A stretch of DNA of 64,000 bases from Azospirillum brasilense (GCF_005222205.1 NZ_CP032346.1:787001-851000); one strand, 5' to 3'; numbered from the stretch's first letter, positions 19,158-30,421 are shown. The notes: generated from the sequence alone by a model not told the origin. Made by a program: numbers and translations.

Positions 19158-21311
19158 TTACGCCGCGGCCTTCTGCTTGCGCAGGATGTCCAGGATGTCG
19201 GAGGCGGCCTTCGGGATGTTGGTGCCAGGGCCGTAGATGGCCGCGGCGCCCGCCTTGTAGAGGTAGTCATAGTCCTGGGGCGGGATCACGCCGCCGCAGA
19301 CGACCAGGATGTCCCCGGCGCCTTGGCGGCGCAGTTCCTCGACCAGTTGCGGGACGAGCGTCTTGTGGCCGGCGGCCTGGGACGACACACCGATGACGTG
19401 CACGTCGTTCTCCACCGCCTGACGGGCGGCCTCCTCCGGGGTCTGGAACAGCGGCCCGATGTCCACGTCGAAGCCGATGTCGGCGAAGCTGGTGGCGATC
19501 ACCTTGGCGCCGCGGTCGTGGCCGTCCTGGCCCATCTTCACGACAAGGATGCGCGGGCGGCGGCCCTCCTCGGCGGCGAAGGCGGACACCTCCTCCTGAA
19601 TCCTCTTGAAGCCCTCGTCGCCCTCATAGGCGGCGCCGTAGACGCCGGAAACCGAGCGGATGACCGCCACATGGCGGGTGAAGGCCTTCTCCAGCGCGTC
19701 GGAAATCTCGCCGACCGTGGCGCGGGCGCGGGTGGCCTCGACCGACAGGGCGAGCAGGTTGCCGGACTTCTCCGCAGCGGCTTTGGTCAGGGCCTCCAGG
19801 GCGGCGCGGCACTTGGCGTCGTCGCGGCCGGCGCGGACCTGATTGAGGCGGGCGATCTGGGATTCGCGGACCGCCGTGTTGTCGATGTCCAGCACGTCGA
19901 CCATCTCGGGGTTTTCCGGGCGGTACTTGTTGACGCCGACGATCACCTCCTCGCCGCGGTCGACGCGGGCCTGCCGGCGGGCGGCGGCCTCCTCGATCAG
20001 CAGCTTGGGCATCCCGCTGTCCACCGCCTTGGTCATGCCGCCCAGGTCCTCGACCTTGTTGATGAGGTCGAGCGCGGCCTTGGCGAGGCTGTGGGTCAGG
20101 TTTTCGATGTAGTAGGAGCCGCCCAGCGGATCGACCACGTTGGTGACGCCCGACTCCTCGGCGATGATGAGCTGGGTGTTGCGGGCGATGCGGGCGGAAA
20201 ATTTTGTCGGCAGGCCCAGCGCCTCGTCGAAGGCGTTGGTGTGCAGCGACTGGGTGCCGCCCAGCACCGCGGCCATCGCCTCGATGGTGGTGCGGATGAC
20301 GTTGTTGTAGGGGTCCTGCTCGGTCAGGCTGACGCCGGAGGTCTGGCAGTGGGTGCGCAGGGCCAGCGAGCGGGCGTCCTTCGGGTCGAACTTCTGCTTC
20401 ATCAGGGTCGACCACAGCAGGCGCGCGGCGCGCAGCTTGGCGATCTCCATGAAGAAGTTCATGCCGATGGAGAAGAAGAAGGACAGGCGCGGCGCGAACT
20501 TGTCGACCGGCAGCCCCTTGGACATGGCGGCGCGGACGTATTCGAGACCGTCGGCGATGGTGAAGGCCAGCTCCTGCACCGCGGTCGCCCCGGCCTCCTG
20601 CATGTGGTAGCCGGAAATCGAGATCGAGTTGAACTTCGGCATGTTCAGCGCCGTGTACTCGATGATGTCCGCGATGATCCGCATCGAGGGTTCGGGCGGG
20701 TAAATGTAGGTGTTGCGGACCATGAACTCCTTGAGGATGTCGTTCTGGATGGTCCCGCTCAGCTTGTCCTGGCTGACGCCCTGCTCCTCCGCGGCGACGA
20801 TGTAGCCGGCGAGGATCGGCAGCACCGCGCCGTTCATGGTCATCGACACCGACATCTTGTCGAGCGGGATGCCGTCGAACAGGATCTTCATGTCCTCGAC
20901 GCTGTCGATGGCGACGCCGGCCTTGCCCACGTCGCCGACCACGCGCGGGTGGTCGCTGTCGTAGCCGCGGTGGGTGGCGAGGTCGAAGGCGACCGACAGG
21001 CCCATCTGCCCGGCCTTGAGGTTCGCCTTGTAGAAGGCGTTGGACTCCTCGGCGGTCGAGAAGCCGGCGTACTGGCGGATGGTCCAGGGCTTCACCGCGT
21101 ACATCGTGGCGCGCGGGCCGCGGGTGAAGGGCGGGAAGCCGGGCAGGCTGTCCAGCTCCAGCCCTTCCAGGTCGTCGGCGGTGTAGAGGGCCTTGACGTC
21201 CAGCCCCTCCGGAGTCTTCCAGACGAGGTCGTCGAGCGTCCCGTTGGCGCCGAGGTCCTTGGTGGCCAGGGTCTGCCAGTCGGCCTGGGTCTTCTTCGGG
21301 AACTCGCTCAT
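19158..21311 (-). CDS. scpA: Methylmalonyl-CoA mutase (B12-dependent)
   Basis: Interconverts (R)-methylmalonyl-CoA and succinyl-CoA with adenosylcobalamin. The 717-aa single-subunit form is close to E. coli ScpA (714). The N-terminal TIM-barrel contains the [24 protein letters not shown] substrate region (in part, near residues 63-85). The C-terminal cobalamin domain carries DGHDRG with base-off ligand H598, followed by VSSQAAGH and [12 protein letters not shown]. The ATG at 21311 is preceded by GAGGAG. It completes the propionyl-CoA route begun by the pccAB genes upstream on the same strand. Epimerase and the MeaB chaperone are not in this window. Confidence 0.97.
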   Translation of the reverse strand: MSEFPKKTQADWQTLATKDLGANGTLDDLVWKTPEGLDVKALYTADDLEGLELDSLPGFPPFTRGPRATMYAVKPWTIRQYAGFSTAEESNAFYKANLKAGQMGLSVAFDLATHRGYDSDHPRVVGDVGKAGVAIDSVEDMKILFDGIPLDKMSVSMTMNGAVLPILAGYIVAAEEQGVSQDKLSGTIQNDILKEFMVRNTYIYPPEPSMRIIADIIEYTALNMPKFNSISISGYHMQEAGATAVQELAFTIADGLEYVRAAMSKGLPVDKFAPRLSFFFSIGMNFFMEIAKLRAARLLWSTLMKQKFDPKDARSLALRTHCQTSGVSLTEQDPYNNVIRTTIEAMAAVLGGTQSLHTNAFDEALGLPTKFSARIARNTQLIIAEESGVTNVVDPLGGSYYIENLTHSLAKAALDLINKVEDLGGMTKAVDSGMPKLLIEEAAARRQARVDRGEEVIVGVNKYRPENPEMVDVLDIDNTAVRESQIARLNQVRAGRDDAKCRAALEALTKAAAEKSGNLLALSVEATRARATVGEISDALEKAFTRHVAVIRSVSGVYGAAYEGDEGFKRIQEEVSAFAAEEGRRPRILVVKMGQDGHDRGAKVIATSFADIGFDVDIGPLFQTPEEAARQAVENDVHVIGVSSQAAGHKTLVPQLVEELRRQGAGDILVVCGGVIPPQDYDYLYKAGAAAIYGPGTNIPKAASDILDILRKQKAAA

Positions 21312-21377
21312 CGGACGTCTCCTCGACACGGCTTCTTGGTTCGAATGATTTGAAACGATCAATGAATGGGTGGGTCG

Positions 21378-21469
21378 CTTGCCCCCACCCCGACCCTCCC
21401 CCGCTGACGCAGGGGAGGGAGAACAGTCCCCTCCCCTGCGAAGCGGGGGAGGGTCAGGGAGGGGGCAAG
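21378..21469. repeat. Large nested inverted repeat between bioY and scpA
   Basis: The outer arms are 27 bases (21378-21404 and 21443-21469) with two mismatches. The inner arms pair GCAGGGGAGGG (about 21409-21419) with CCCTCCCCTGC (about 21430-21440). The whole can fold into one long double-stem hairpin. It lies in the path of any transcript running from pccAB-bioY into scpA. It resembles the repeat at 1482-1614 in composition. Confidence 0.8.
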
Positions 21470-21490
21470 TGCGCGCCCCCGCCCTAACCC

Positions 21491-22084
21491 TCAGCCCTGC
21501 GACCGGCGGGCGACGACCTTCCAGGCGGCCTGCATGATCGCGGCACCCAGAGCGGTCTTCAGGACCGTGGCGGCCAGGAACGGCGTCAGGCCCAGAGCGA
21601 CGGCCTTCTCGCCGCCGAACAGGACGGCCATCCAGGCCACGCCCGGAACGAACAGCAGGGCATGGCCGATCGCCAGGGCGCCGACGGCCTTGAGCGGGCT
21701 GCGATCCCAGCCGCGCTCGGCCAGCCAGCCGGTGACGCCGGCGGCCAGGACGAAGCCCAGCAGGTAGCCGGCGGTCGGGCCGGCCATGTAGGCCGGGCCG
21801 GCGCCCGGACCGGCGAAGACCGGCAGGCCGGCGAGGCCTTCCAGCAGGTACAGCAGGACCGTCGCCGTGGCGAGGCGGCTGCCGTAGGCCATGCCGAGCA
21901 GGATGACGACCATGCTCTGCATCGTCATCGGCACCGGCCAGAAGGGCACCTGGACCTTGGCCGAGGCGGCCAGGAGCAGGCTGCCCAGAACCGCCGCGGT
22001 GGCGGCGGTGAGCAGGCCGCCCCGCGGGGCGACCGTCTCGAGAAGCGAAGCGGCACGCTGCGAAAGCGTGTTTGCGAAAGCCAT
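21491..22084 (-). CDS. bioY: BioY-family biotin transporter S component
   Basis: Membrane protein of 197 aa with about six hydrophobic segments. Family signature motifs are present: [17 protein letters not shown] near residues 46-62, and [10 protein letters not shown] near 103-112. BioY is the substrate-binding S component of biotin ECF transporters and in some proteobacteria works without a dedicated ECF module; no bioMN are seen here. The ATG follows GGTAAGGA. It sits 38 bp downstream of pccA, whose product is a biotinyl enzyme, so it plausibly supplies the cofactor for propionyl-CoA carboxylation. Confidence 0.95.
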   Translation of the reverse strand: MAFANTLSQRAASLLETVAPRGGLLTAATAAVLGSLLLAASAKVQVPFWPVPMTMQSMVVILLGMAYGSRLATATVLLYLLEGLAGLPVFAGPGAGPAYMAGPTAGYLLGFVLAAGVTGWLAERGWDRSPLKAVGALAIGHALLFVPGVAWMAVLFGGEKAVALGLTPFLAATVLKTALGAAIMQAAWKVVARRSQG

Positions 22085-22122
22085 CGTCCTTACCTTTCCC
22101 TATATGTCGGAGCCCGCTTGGC

Positions 22123-24132
22123 TCACGCGAACTCCAGGATCTTCTGATCGACCGCCAGGCTGGAGCCCGGCGTCGCGTGCACCTTGGACACCGTGCCATC
22201 CTGCGCCGCGCGCAGGATGTTTTCCATCTTCATCGCCTCGACCACGGCCAGCACCTCGCCGGCCTTGACCTCCTGCCCCTCGGTCACGGCGACCGAGACG
22301 AGCAGGCCGGGCATCGGCGACAGCAGGAACTTCGACATGTCCGGCGGCGCCTTCACCGGCATCAGCGCGTCGAGCCGCGCCGCGTTCGGCGTCAGCACCT
22401 TGACCAGCGCCTGGCTGCCGGAGTGGGACAGGCGGTAGCCGACGCCGACGCGGTCCACCTGGACGCAGACATGCGCGCCGTTCACCGTGCCGCGGAACAG
22501 CGGCTGGCCGAGCGTCCAGTCGCTCCACACCACATGGTGCCTGCCCTCGAAATCGACGGTGTAGCCAATGCGTTGCGGGCTGCCGTCCGTCGGGCGGACA
22601 TGGACCGGGTGCTGCGTGCCGTCCATCACGACGACCCAGTCGTCGCGCACCCGGACCTTGTTGCCCGGCATCTTGCCGCTGATCTGGATGTCGCGGTCGT
22701 TCAGGCAGCGGTGGATCACCGCGGCGACGGCGATCAGCACCGCCGGATCGTCCGGCGGCAGGTCGGAGGCGTGGAAGCCGTTCGGGTATTCCTCGGCGAT
22801 GAAATTGGTGGTCAGCCGGCCTTCGACGAAGCGCGGGTTGGCCATCAGCGAGGCGAGGAACGGGATGTTGTGGCTGACGCCGCGGATGTAATACTGGTCC
22901 AGCGCCTCGCGCATGCGGGCGATGGCGGCGTCGCGCGTCGACCCCCAGCTGCACAGCTTGGCGATCATGGGGTCGTAGAACATGGAGATCTCGCCGCCCT
23001 CGTAGACGCCGGTGTCCACGCGGACATGCGGGTCCTCCGACGGCGGACGGTAATGGGTCAGCCGGCCGGTGGAGGGCAGGAAGTTGCGGAACGGGTCCTC
23101 GGCGTAGACGCGGGACTCGATCGCCCAGCCGTGCAGGTGGATGTCTTCCTGGCGAAGCGTCAGCTTCTCGCCCGCCGCGACGCGGATCATCAGCTCGACG
23201 AGGTCGAGGCCGGTGACCAGCTCGGTGACCGGATGCTCCACCTGGAGGCGGGTATTCATCTCCAGGAAGTAGAAGTTGCGCTCGGCGTCGACGATGAACT
23301 CCACCGTGCCGGCGGACTTGTAGTCCACGGCGCGGGCCAGCGCCACGGCCTGCTCGCCCATCGCCTTGCGGGTCGCGGCGTCGAGGAAGGGCGACGGCGC
23401 CTCCTCGATGACCTTCTGGTGGCGGCGCTGGATCGAGCATTCGCGCTCGCCCAGATAGAGCGCCGTGCCCTGCCCGTCCGCCAGCACCTGGATCTCGATG
23501 TGGCGCGGCTGCTGGATGTACTTCTCGACGAAGACGCGATCGTCGGCGAAGGAGGAGCGCGCCTCGTTCTGGGCCGAGCGGAAGCCTTCGCGGGCCTCCT
23601 CGTCGTTCCAGGCCACGCGCATGCCCTTGCCGCCGCCGCCGGCCGACGCCTTGATCATCACCGGGTAGCCAATGTCGCGGGCGATGGTCACCGCCTCGCT
23701 GTCGTCGGCGATGACCCCCAGATAGCCGGGCACCGTGCTGACGCCCGCGGCTTTGGCCAGCTTCTTGGACTCGATCTTGTCGCCCATGGCCTGGATGGCG
23801 TGGGCGTCCGGGCCGATGAAGGCGATCCCGGCGGCGGCCAGCGCCTCCTGGAACTCGCGCTTCTCCGACAGGAAGCCGTAGCCGGGATGCACGGCCTGGG
23901 CGCCGGTCTTCTTGCAGGCGTCGACGATGCGGTCGATCAGCAGGTAGCTCTGCGCCGAGGGGGCGGCGCCGATGTGGACGGCCTCGTCGGCCATCTCGAC
24001 GTGCAGGGCGTTCCTGTCGGCGTCCGAATAGACGGCGACCGTCTTGATGCCCAGGCGGCGCGCCGTGCGGATGACGCGGCAGGCGATCTCGCCGCGGTTC
24101 GCGATCAGGATCTTTGAGAACAGGGTCGTCAT
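22123..24132 (-). CDS. pccA: Propionyl/acetyl-CoA carboxylase biotin-containing alpha subunit
   Basis: The 669-aa subunit joins a biotin carboxylase (about residues 5-450, ATP-grasp, with [10 protein letters not shown] near 164-173) to a BT-like linker (about 500-590) and a C-terminal biotin carboxyl carrier domain with the biotinyl lysine in EAMKMEN (K635). Length and architecture match PccA of propionyl-CoA carboxylases. It carboxylates biotin with bicarbonate and ATP for the PccB transferase. It lies 14 bp downstream of pccB and upstream of bioY. The ribosome site is weak (AAGGCG). 3-methylcrotonyl-CoA carboxylase is an alternative, but the mutase and PccR neighbours favour propionyl-CoA. 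Confidence 0.95.
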   Translation of the reverse strand: MTTLFSKILIANRGEIACRVIRTARRLGIKTVAVYSDADRNALHVEMADEAVHIGAAPSAQSYLLIDRIVDACKKTGAQAVHPGYGFLSEKREFQEALAAAGIAFIGPDAHAIQAMGDKIESKKLAKAAGVSTVPGYLGVIADDSEAVTIARDIGYPVMIKASAGGGGKGMRVAWNDEEAREGFRSAQNEARSSFADDRVFVEKYIQQPRHIEIQVLADGQGTALYLGERECSIQRRHQKVIEEAPSPFLDAATRKAMGEQAVALARAVDYKSAGTVEFIVDAERNFYFLEMNTRLQVEHPVTELVTGLDLVELMIRVAAGEKLTLRQEDIHLHGWAIESRVYAEDPFRNFLPSTGRLTHYRPPSEDPHVRVDTGVYEGGEISMFYDPMIAKLCSWGSTRDAAIARMREALDQYYIRGVSHNIPFLASLMANPRFVEGRLTTNFIAEEYPNGFHASDLPPDDPAVLIAVAAVIHRCLNDRDIQISGKMPGNKVRVRDDWVVVMDGTQHPVHVRPTDGSPQRIGYTVDFEGRHHVVWSDWTLGQPLFRGTVNGAHVCVQVDRVGVGYRLSHSGSQALVKVLTPNAARLDALMPVKAPPDMSKFLLSPMPGLLVSVAVTEGQEVKAGEVLAVVEAMKMENILRAAQDGTVSKVHATPGSSLAVDQKILEFA

Positions 24133-24146
24133 GGGGCGGCGCGCCT

Positions 24147-25679
<1,533 letters not shown>

Positions 25680-25769
25680 CAGGCGTTTCCCACTTTGGCG
25701 AGCGGCGGAGAACCTTGCGAACCTTGTGGCAGCGGTCCCCTCACCGGAACGCCTGGATTATTCACAAGA

Positions 25770-25859
25770 TTTGCAACAGGGCAATTGGCCGGGCGGGAAA
25801 AATGTGCGAAGTTGCGAACATCTTTGCAAACGCAGCGCGCGGTTTGCCAAGATTGCAAA
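25770..25859. promoter_or_regulatory. PccR/ScfR-type operator region between pccB and its regulator
   Basis: Repeats of the TTTGCAAA octamer: TTTGCAAC at 25770, TGTGCGAA at 25803, GTTGCGAA at 25811, a perfect TTTGCAAA at 25823, TTTGCCAA at 25843 and ATTGCAAA at 25852. The 25811 and 25823 units are separated by exactly four bases. That matches the TTTGCAAA-N4-TTTGCAAA motif reported for the propionyl-CoA regulator PccR of Rhodobacter sphaeroides. Confidence 0.82.
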
Positions 25860-25898
25860 TATGCACTTCGGCATAATCTTCGGGTGATAGGCGGGTCC

Positions 25899-27347
25899 AT
25901 GCAGAAGCTCTTCCTCGGCTACAAGCTCCGCCGCCTGCGCGAACAGCGCGGGCTGACCCAGGCGGCGCTGGCCAAGACGCTGGACCTGTCGCCGAGCTAC
26001 CTGAACCAGATCGAGAACAACCAGCGCCCGCTGACCCTGCCGGTGCTGCTGAAGATCTCCGCCGTGTTCGAGGTGGACCTGTCCAACTTCGTCGAGGACG
26101 AGGACAGCCGTCTCGTCGCCGACCTGCGCGAGGCCCTGGCCGACCCGCTGTTCGCCGGGGCGCCGCTGACCAACGCCGAACTGCGCAGCGCCGTCGGCTC
26201 AAGCCCGGAACTGGCCCGCCGCGTCCTGAGCCTGCATCAGGCCTACCAGAAGCTTCACGAGCGGGTGCAGTCGCTGGCCGACAGCCTGTCGAACCAGGAG
26301 CCGAGCGACGCCTTCGCCGGACCGCAGTTCCCCTACGAGGAGGTCCGCGACTATTTCCACTACTGCAACAACTACATCGGCCCGCTGGACGAGGCGGCGG
26401 AAAAGCTGTGGGACACGGAGAAGATCCATTCCGGCGCCCTGCTGAACGAGCTGGCCGCCTATTTGAAGCGGCGGCATGACGTGCGGGTGAAGATCGTCGC
26501 TGACGATGGCGAGACGGCCATGCGCAGCTACGACGGCAGCACCGGCACGCTGCGCCTGTCCGCCCTGCTGAACGGCCCCAGCCGCGCCTTCCACATGGCC
26601 CACCAGATCGCCCTGCTCGGCTTCGGCGACGTGATCGAGGATCTGGTCGCCCAGGCGAAGTTCTCAAGCGAGGACGCGCAGTCGATCTGCCGGGTCGGGC
26701 TTGCGAACTACTTCGCGGGGGCGCTGGTCCTGCCCTACCGCGCCTTCGCCGCCCAGGCCCGCGCGCTGCGCCACGACGTGGAGCAGTTGCAGAGCCGCTT
26801 CGGCGCCAGCTTCGAGCAGGTCTGCCACCGGCTGTCCACCCTGCAGCGGCCGGGGGCGCGCGGCCTGCCCTTCTACTTCGTGCGGGTCGACATGGCCGGC
26901 AACATCACCAAGCGCCATTCCGCGACGCGCTTCCACTTCGCGCGCTTCGGCGGCGCCTGCCCGCTGTGGAACGTGCACGAGGCCTTCGCCCAGCCCGGCA
27001 AGATCCTGGTGCAGTTCGCCACCATGCCCGACCGCACCACCTACATCGGCATCGCCCGCACCGTGACCAAGCGCGGCGGCGCCTATCTGAAGCCGTCGCG
27101 CCAGTTCGCCGTCGGGCTCGGCTGCGAGGCGACCCACGCCAACGAGATCGTCTACGCCGCCGGCATCGACACCTCCAACGAGGCCGCCGCCGTGCCCATC
27201 GGCGTGAACTGCCGAATCTGCGAGCGCACCGACTGCCAGCAGCGCGCCTTCCCGCCCATCGGCAGCCAGCTGTCGGTGGACGAGCACCACCGCAGCTTCG
27301 TCCCCTACCTGTTCACCCAGGAGGGGCGGACCGTGGAGAAGGCCTGA
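25899..27347 (+). CDS. pccR: Short-chain fatty acyl-CoA regulator, XRE family (PccR/ScfR type)
   Basis: A 482-aa regulator with an N-terminal XRE helix-turn-helix (about residues 5-62, LRRLREQRGLTQAALAKTLDLS in part). A long C-terminal region follows of the ImmA/IrrE-like and DUF2083 type found in the ScfR family (RamB, PrpR, PccR), with several conserved cysteines near the end (CRICERTDCQQRA). Family members sense propionyl-CoA or other short-chain acyl-CoAs and regulate their catabolic genes. Divergent position from pccB and the TTTGCAAA repeats in the gap support the PccR assignment. ATG 25899 is chosen; a GTG at 25884 is an alternative. Confidence 0.92.
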   Translation: MQKLFLGYKLRRLREQRGLTQAALAKTLDLSPSYLNQIENNQRPLTLPVLLKISAVFEVDLSNFVEDEDSRLVADLREALADPLFAGAPLTNAELRSAVGSSPELARRVLSLHQAYQKLHERVQSLADSLSNQEPSDAFAGPQFPYEEVRDYFHYCNNYIGPLDEAAEKLWDTEKIHSGALLNELAAYLKRRHDVRVKIVADDGETAMRSYDGSTGTLRLSALLNGPSRAFHMAHQIALLGFGDVIEDLVAQAKFSSEDAQSICRVGLANYFAGALVLPYRAFAAQARALRHDVEQLQSRFGASFEQVCHRLSTLQRPGARGLPFYFVRVDMAGNITKRHSATRFHFARFGGACPLWNVHEAFAQPGKILVQFATMPDRTTYIGIARTVTKRGGAYLKPSRQFAVGLGCEATHANEIVYAAGIDTSNEAAAVPIGVNCRICERTDCQQRAFPPIGSQLSVDEHHRSFVPYLFTQEGRTVEKA

Positions 27348-27407
27348 ACGGTTGGCGATCCGCTGCAGCCGCTCTATCATCCGCGGCCCAACCGATAGGA
27401 TCACGAC

Positions 27408-28136
27408 ATGACGACGCCCACCGCCCGGCCCCTGCCCCAGAAGACCATCGGCGTCCTCGGCGGCATGAGCAACCAGGCCACCGCCGAGTACTACCGCTTG
27501 CTGAACGACGGGCTGAACGCCCGGCTCGGCGGCTGGGACAACGGCGAGATCGTCATCGTCAGCGTCAATTTCGGCAACATCGAGCATTTCGTCCGCCGGA
27601 ACGAATGGGACGCCGCGCAGAGCTACCTGACCGGAAAGGTGGACGCGCTGGAACGTGCCGGGGCCGACGTGATCCTGTGCGTATCCAACACCTTGCACCG
27701 CGTTGTGGAGCCGATCATGGCCGGGCGCGCCACCCCCTTCATCCACATCGCCGACCCGACCGGCGCGGCGATGCGGGCCGCCGGCCTGTCCCGGGTGGCG
27801 CTGCTCGGCACCATGCCGACGATGCTCTCCGAGGACCTGCGCCGCCGCTATGAGGACCGCTTCGGCGTCGAGATCATGGTGCCGTCCGACGCCGACAAGG
27901 CGACGGTCGACCGCATCATCTTCGACGAGCTGGTGCGGCGCGACCTGCGCCCGGAGTCCAAGGCCCAATACCTGGAGATCATCGACCGGATGGCCGCCGA
28001 CGGGGCGCAGGGGGTGATCCTCGGCTGCACGGAGATCTTCCTGCTGGTCGATCAGGCCGACCGGCCGGATGTCCCCATGTTCAACACGACGGCGCTCCAC
28101 GCCGACGCCGCGGTGGCCTTCGCGCTGGGCGACTAA
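27408..28136 (+). CDS. Aspartate/glutamate racemase family protein
   Basis: A 242-aa protein with the two catalytic cysteines of the family: C91 in ILCVSNT and C207 in LGCTEI. The N-terminal IGVLGGM and the Thr after the second Cys are also typical. Substrate (aspartate, glutamate or another amino acid) is not deducible. The first of the two Cys motifs reads CVSNT instead of the more usual C-N-T. The stop codon TAA (28134-28136) is part of the CTAA target duplication of the adjoining IS5-type element and of the first bases of a 116-bp repeat, so the insertion left the protein intact. Confidence 0.92.
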   Translation: MTTPTARPLPQKTIGVLGGMSNQATAEYYRLLNDGLNARLGGWDNGEIVIVSVNFGNIEHFVRRNEWDAAQSYLTGKVDALERAGADVILCVSNTLHRVVEPIMAGRATPFIHIADPTGAAMRAAGLSRVALLGTMPTMLSEDLRRRYEDRFGVEIMVPSDADKATVDRIIFDELVRRDLRPESKAQYLEIIDRMAADGAQGVILGCTEIFLLVDQADRPDVPMFNTTALHADAAVAFALGD

Positions 28137-29441
28137 CAGGGTGCGGAAAAAGGGCTGTGCACGGGCGGTTGGTCGTGATTCTTTTCGGTTGAGAAGAACG
28201 CGACCGACGAGGGGACGATGCGGGGTTCGGACGAACGCAGCGAGGGTCTGTTCAGCTACGTGAGCTGCGAGGCGCGGGTTCCAGCCAACCACCCGCTGCG
28301 AGCGATCCGGGCCATCGTGGACGAGGCGCTGGAGGTGATGTCGCCGGCGTTCGAGGGGCTGTACTCCAAGATCGGGCGCCCCTCGATCCCGCCGGAGAAG
28401 CTGCTGCGGGCGCTGCTGCTCCAGGCCTTCTACTCGGTGCGCTCGGAACGCCAGTTGATGGAGCAGCTCGATTACAACCTGCTGTTCCGCTGGTTCGTCG
28501 GCCTGTCCATGGACGCCCCGGTGTGGGACGTCACCGTGTTCACCAAGAACCGCGAGCGTCTTCTGGCCGGCGATGTGGCGGCCAAGTTCCTGGCGACCGT
28601 GCTGGGTCAGCCGAAGGTCAAGGCGCTGCTGTCGGACGAGCATTTCTCGGTGGACGGCACGCTGATCGAAGCCTGGGCGTCGGTGAAGAGCTTCCGGCCC
28701 AAAGACGGCAGCGGCGAGCCGCCGGGGCCGGGGCGCAACGGCGAGCGCGACTTCCATGGCGAGAAGCGGTCCAACGAGACGCATGCCTCGACCAGCGATC
28801 CCGAGGCGCGGCTCTACCGCAAGGGCAACGGCCAGCCGGCGAAGCTGGCCTTCATGGGCCACGCGCTGATGGAGAACCGCCACGCCCTGGTGGTGGACGT
28901 GCGGCTCACCGCGGCCAGCGGCCTGGCCGAACGTGCGGCGGCGGTGGCCATGATCGAGGCCATCCCCGGCCGCCACCGCATCACGGTCGGCGCTGACAAG
29001 GCCTACGACACCAAGGATTTCGTGGCGGACATGCGCGACTTGGGCGTGGCTCCGCATGTTGCCCGAAATACCAGCAACCGCCGCTCGGCGATCGACGGCC
29101 GGACCACCCGCCATCCCGGCTACGCCGTCAGCCTGCGGGTCCGCAAGCGGATCGAAGAGGTCTTTGGCTGGATCAAGGGAGCCGGCTTGCGCAAGACGCG
29201 CCATTGCGGAGCAGCCCGTGTCGGTTGGATGTTCACCCTAACCGCCACCGCTTACAACCTGATCCGCCTGCCCAAGCTGCTGGCTGCGGCATAATCACGC
29301 CCGCAATCCGCCTGAACGGCGGTTCTGGGAGCCTCGGAGCGAGGAAAAACGCTCCGTCCCGACCAAATCGCCCGCTGAAACCCGCATTCTCAGCCTCAGC
29401 GGAGGAAAAAGGCCGGAATATGTTCGTTTTTCCGCACCCTG
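28137..29441 (+). mobile_element. Complete IS5-family insertion sequence
   Basis: A 1305-bp element with perfect 15-bp terminal inverted repeats (CAGGGTGCGGAAAAA at 28137-28151, complement at 29427-29441) and a 4-bp target duplication CTAA (28133-28136 and 29442-29445). CTAA fits the YTAR preference of the IS5 group. One intact transposase gene is present and about 130 bp of noncoding sequence follows it. Intact ends, duplication and gene suggest recent and possibly active insertion. Confidence 0.95.
28218..29294 (+). CDS. IS5-family transposase
   Basis: A 358-aa DDE transposase. The N-terminal DUF772-type domain (about residues 15-95) includes IPPEKLLRALLLQAFYSVRSERQL (in part). DDE residues are readable: D in FSVDGTLIEAW, D in GADKAYD, and E in RKRIEEVFGWIK, the last being the family YREK-like region. 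No frameshift or premature stop is seen. It would act in cis on the 15-bp ends of the surrounding element. Confidence 0.96.
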   Translation: MRGSDERSEGLFSYVSCEARVPANHPLRAIRAIVDEALEVMSPAFEGLYSKIGRPSIPPEKLLRALLLQAFYSVRSERQLMEQLDYNLLFRWFVGLSMDAPVWDVTVFTKNRERLLAGDVAAKFLATVLGQPKVKALLSDEHFSVDGTLIEAWASVKSFRPKDGSGEPPGPGRNGERDFHGEKRSNETHASTSDPEARLYRKGNGQPAKLAFMGHALMENRHALVVDVRLTAASGLAERAAAVAMIEAIPGRHRITVGADKAYDTKDFVADMRDLGVAPHVARNTSNRRSAIDGRTTRHPGYAVSLRVRKRIEEVFGWIKGAGLRKTRHCGAARVGWMFTLTATAYNLIRLPKLLAAA

Positions 29442-29557
29442 CTAAAGCGGATTGCAATCCGCTTTGGACCGCGACGGCGGTCCCGGCCGCGCGTGCGGCC
29501 GAAGCCCGCCGGCGAGTGAGGCGATGTGAATCTAAAGCGAACGGACGTTCGCTTTAG
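29442..29557 (+). repeat. 116-bp MITE-like repeat, copy A
   Basis: It begins CTAAAGCG and ends CGCTTTAG. The left end is a perfect 22-base palindrome (AAAGCGGATT-GC-AATCCGCTTT); the right end is a hairpin with CTAAAGCGAAC / GTTCGCTTTAG arms. A second copy lies at 41430-41545 in opposite orientation, also 116 bp, with six mismatches (about 95% identity). The IS5 element is inserted exactly at its left border. No coding capacity. TA dinucleotides at both borders and the AAGCGGATT end resemble the ends of the IS630-type element at 62220-63283. Confidence 0.9.
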
Positions 29558-29588
29558 ACCACCGCCGCCCCGCCGGGGACGCGGCGCT

Positions 29589-30185
29589 TCAGGACGGCGC
29601 CCGTCCGGCGACGGGCGCCGCCTTCAGGCGGCGGATCATGGCGAGCGCCTCCGGCGGCGGCCGGCGCTCGACGCGCCGGTAGACACGCCCGTCGCGCGTC
29701 CGGTCGAGCAGGCCGAAGTCGCACAGCTCCCGACGCAGCAGGACATGGTCGCCGAACCGGTTGGCGCCGCGCAGCACGTCGTTCACCTCGCCCTCGCTCA
29801 TCGCCCGGCCGGCGTCGATCCGCGACCACAGGACCCACAGGCACAGATCGCGCTCGCTCCGCTTCGGCGGCCAGCGCAGCAGCGCGCCGGCGGCATCGAA
29901 GCAACGGGCCACCTTCAGGACCCGGACCGCATCGACCGGTGGCGGCGCGTCCACCACCACGCCGGGAGGGTCCTGCGCCGTGATTTGCTCCACCGTCTGG
30001 GCCTGGGTCTGGACCTGGGCCTGGCCCCGGAAATGCTGAAAGTTCCGGCAGCCGACCGCCTTGGCCAGCATGTTGAGCCATTCGACATGGCCGGGCGGCT
30101 CGGTCCGGTTGGCGAGTTGCGCGCGCAGCGAGCGCGCAAGCGCGGAAATATCGCCCGCGCTGTAGGGCAGCGGCGTTCTGGACAT
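29589..30185 (-). CDS. DUF2087 domain-containing protein
   Basis: A 198-aa protein. The C-terminal part (about residues 115-185, RSERDLCLWVLWSRI ... FGDHVLLRRELCDFGLLDRTRDGRVYRRVE in outline) matches the DUF2087 winged-helix-like domain that is found alone or fused to HTH regulators. The N-terminal part (SALARSLRAQL...HVEWLNMLAKAVGCRNFQHF) resembles the short helical module found in front of DUF2087 in proteobacteria. The ATG at 30185 is chosen because GAGGA lies seven bases upstream. Biological role unknown; a DNA-binding role is possible. Confidence 0.85.
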   Translation of the reverse strand: MSRTPLPYSAGDISALARSLRAQLANRTEPPGHVEWLNMLAKAVGCRNFQHFRGQAQVQTQAQTVEQITAQDPPGVVVDAPPPVDAVRVLKVARCFDAAGALLRWPPKRSERDLCLWVLWSRIDAGRAMSEGEVNDVLRGANRFGDHVLLRRELCDFGLLDRTRDGRVYRRVERRPPPEALAMIRRLKAAPVAGRAPS

Positions 30186-30421
30186 GAAATCATCCTCACA
30201 ACGCGCCAATCCGCGAAGGGATGTCGGTGGTCGCCAGCTTCCGACGCGGCACGCGATGAGGTGTCGGTCGAGTGGGTGTCGTGGCAGGTTTAGCTCCCCG
30301 GAACGGGGCGGCGACGCCTTGGTGAACTGCCGACCAGGATCGCTTTCTACTGCAAGGCGGCGGCGCTGGCAAGCCACCATGGTAGAGCGGCGCCCCCCGG
30401 CTCCGTCCGCAAGGCGAAGCC

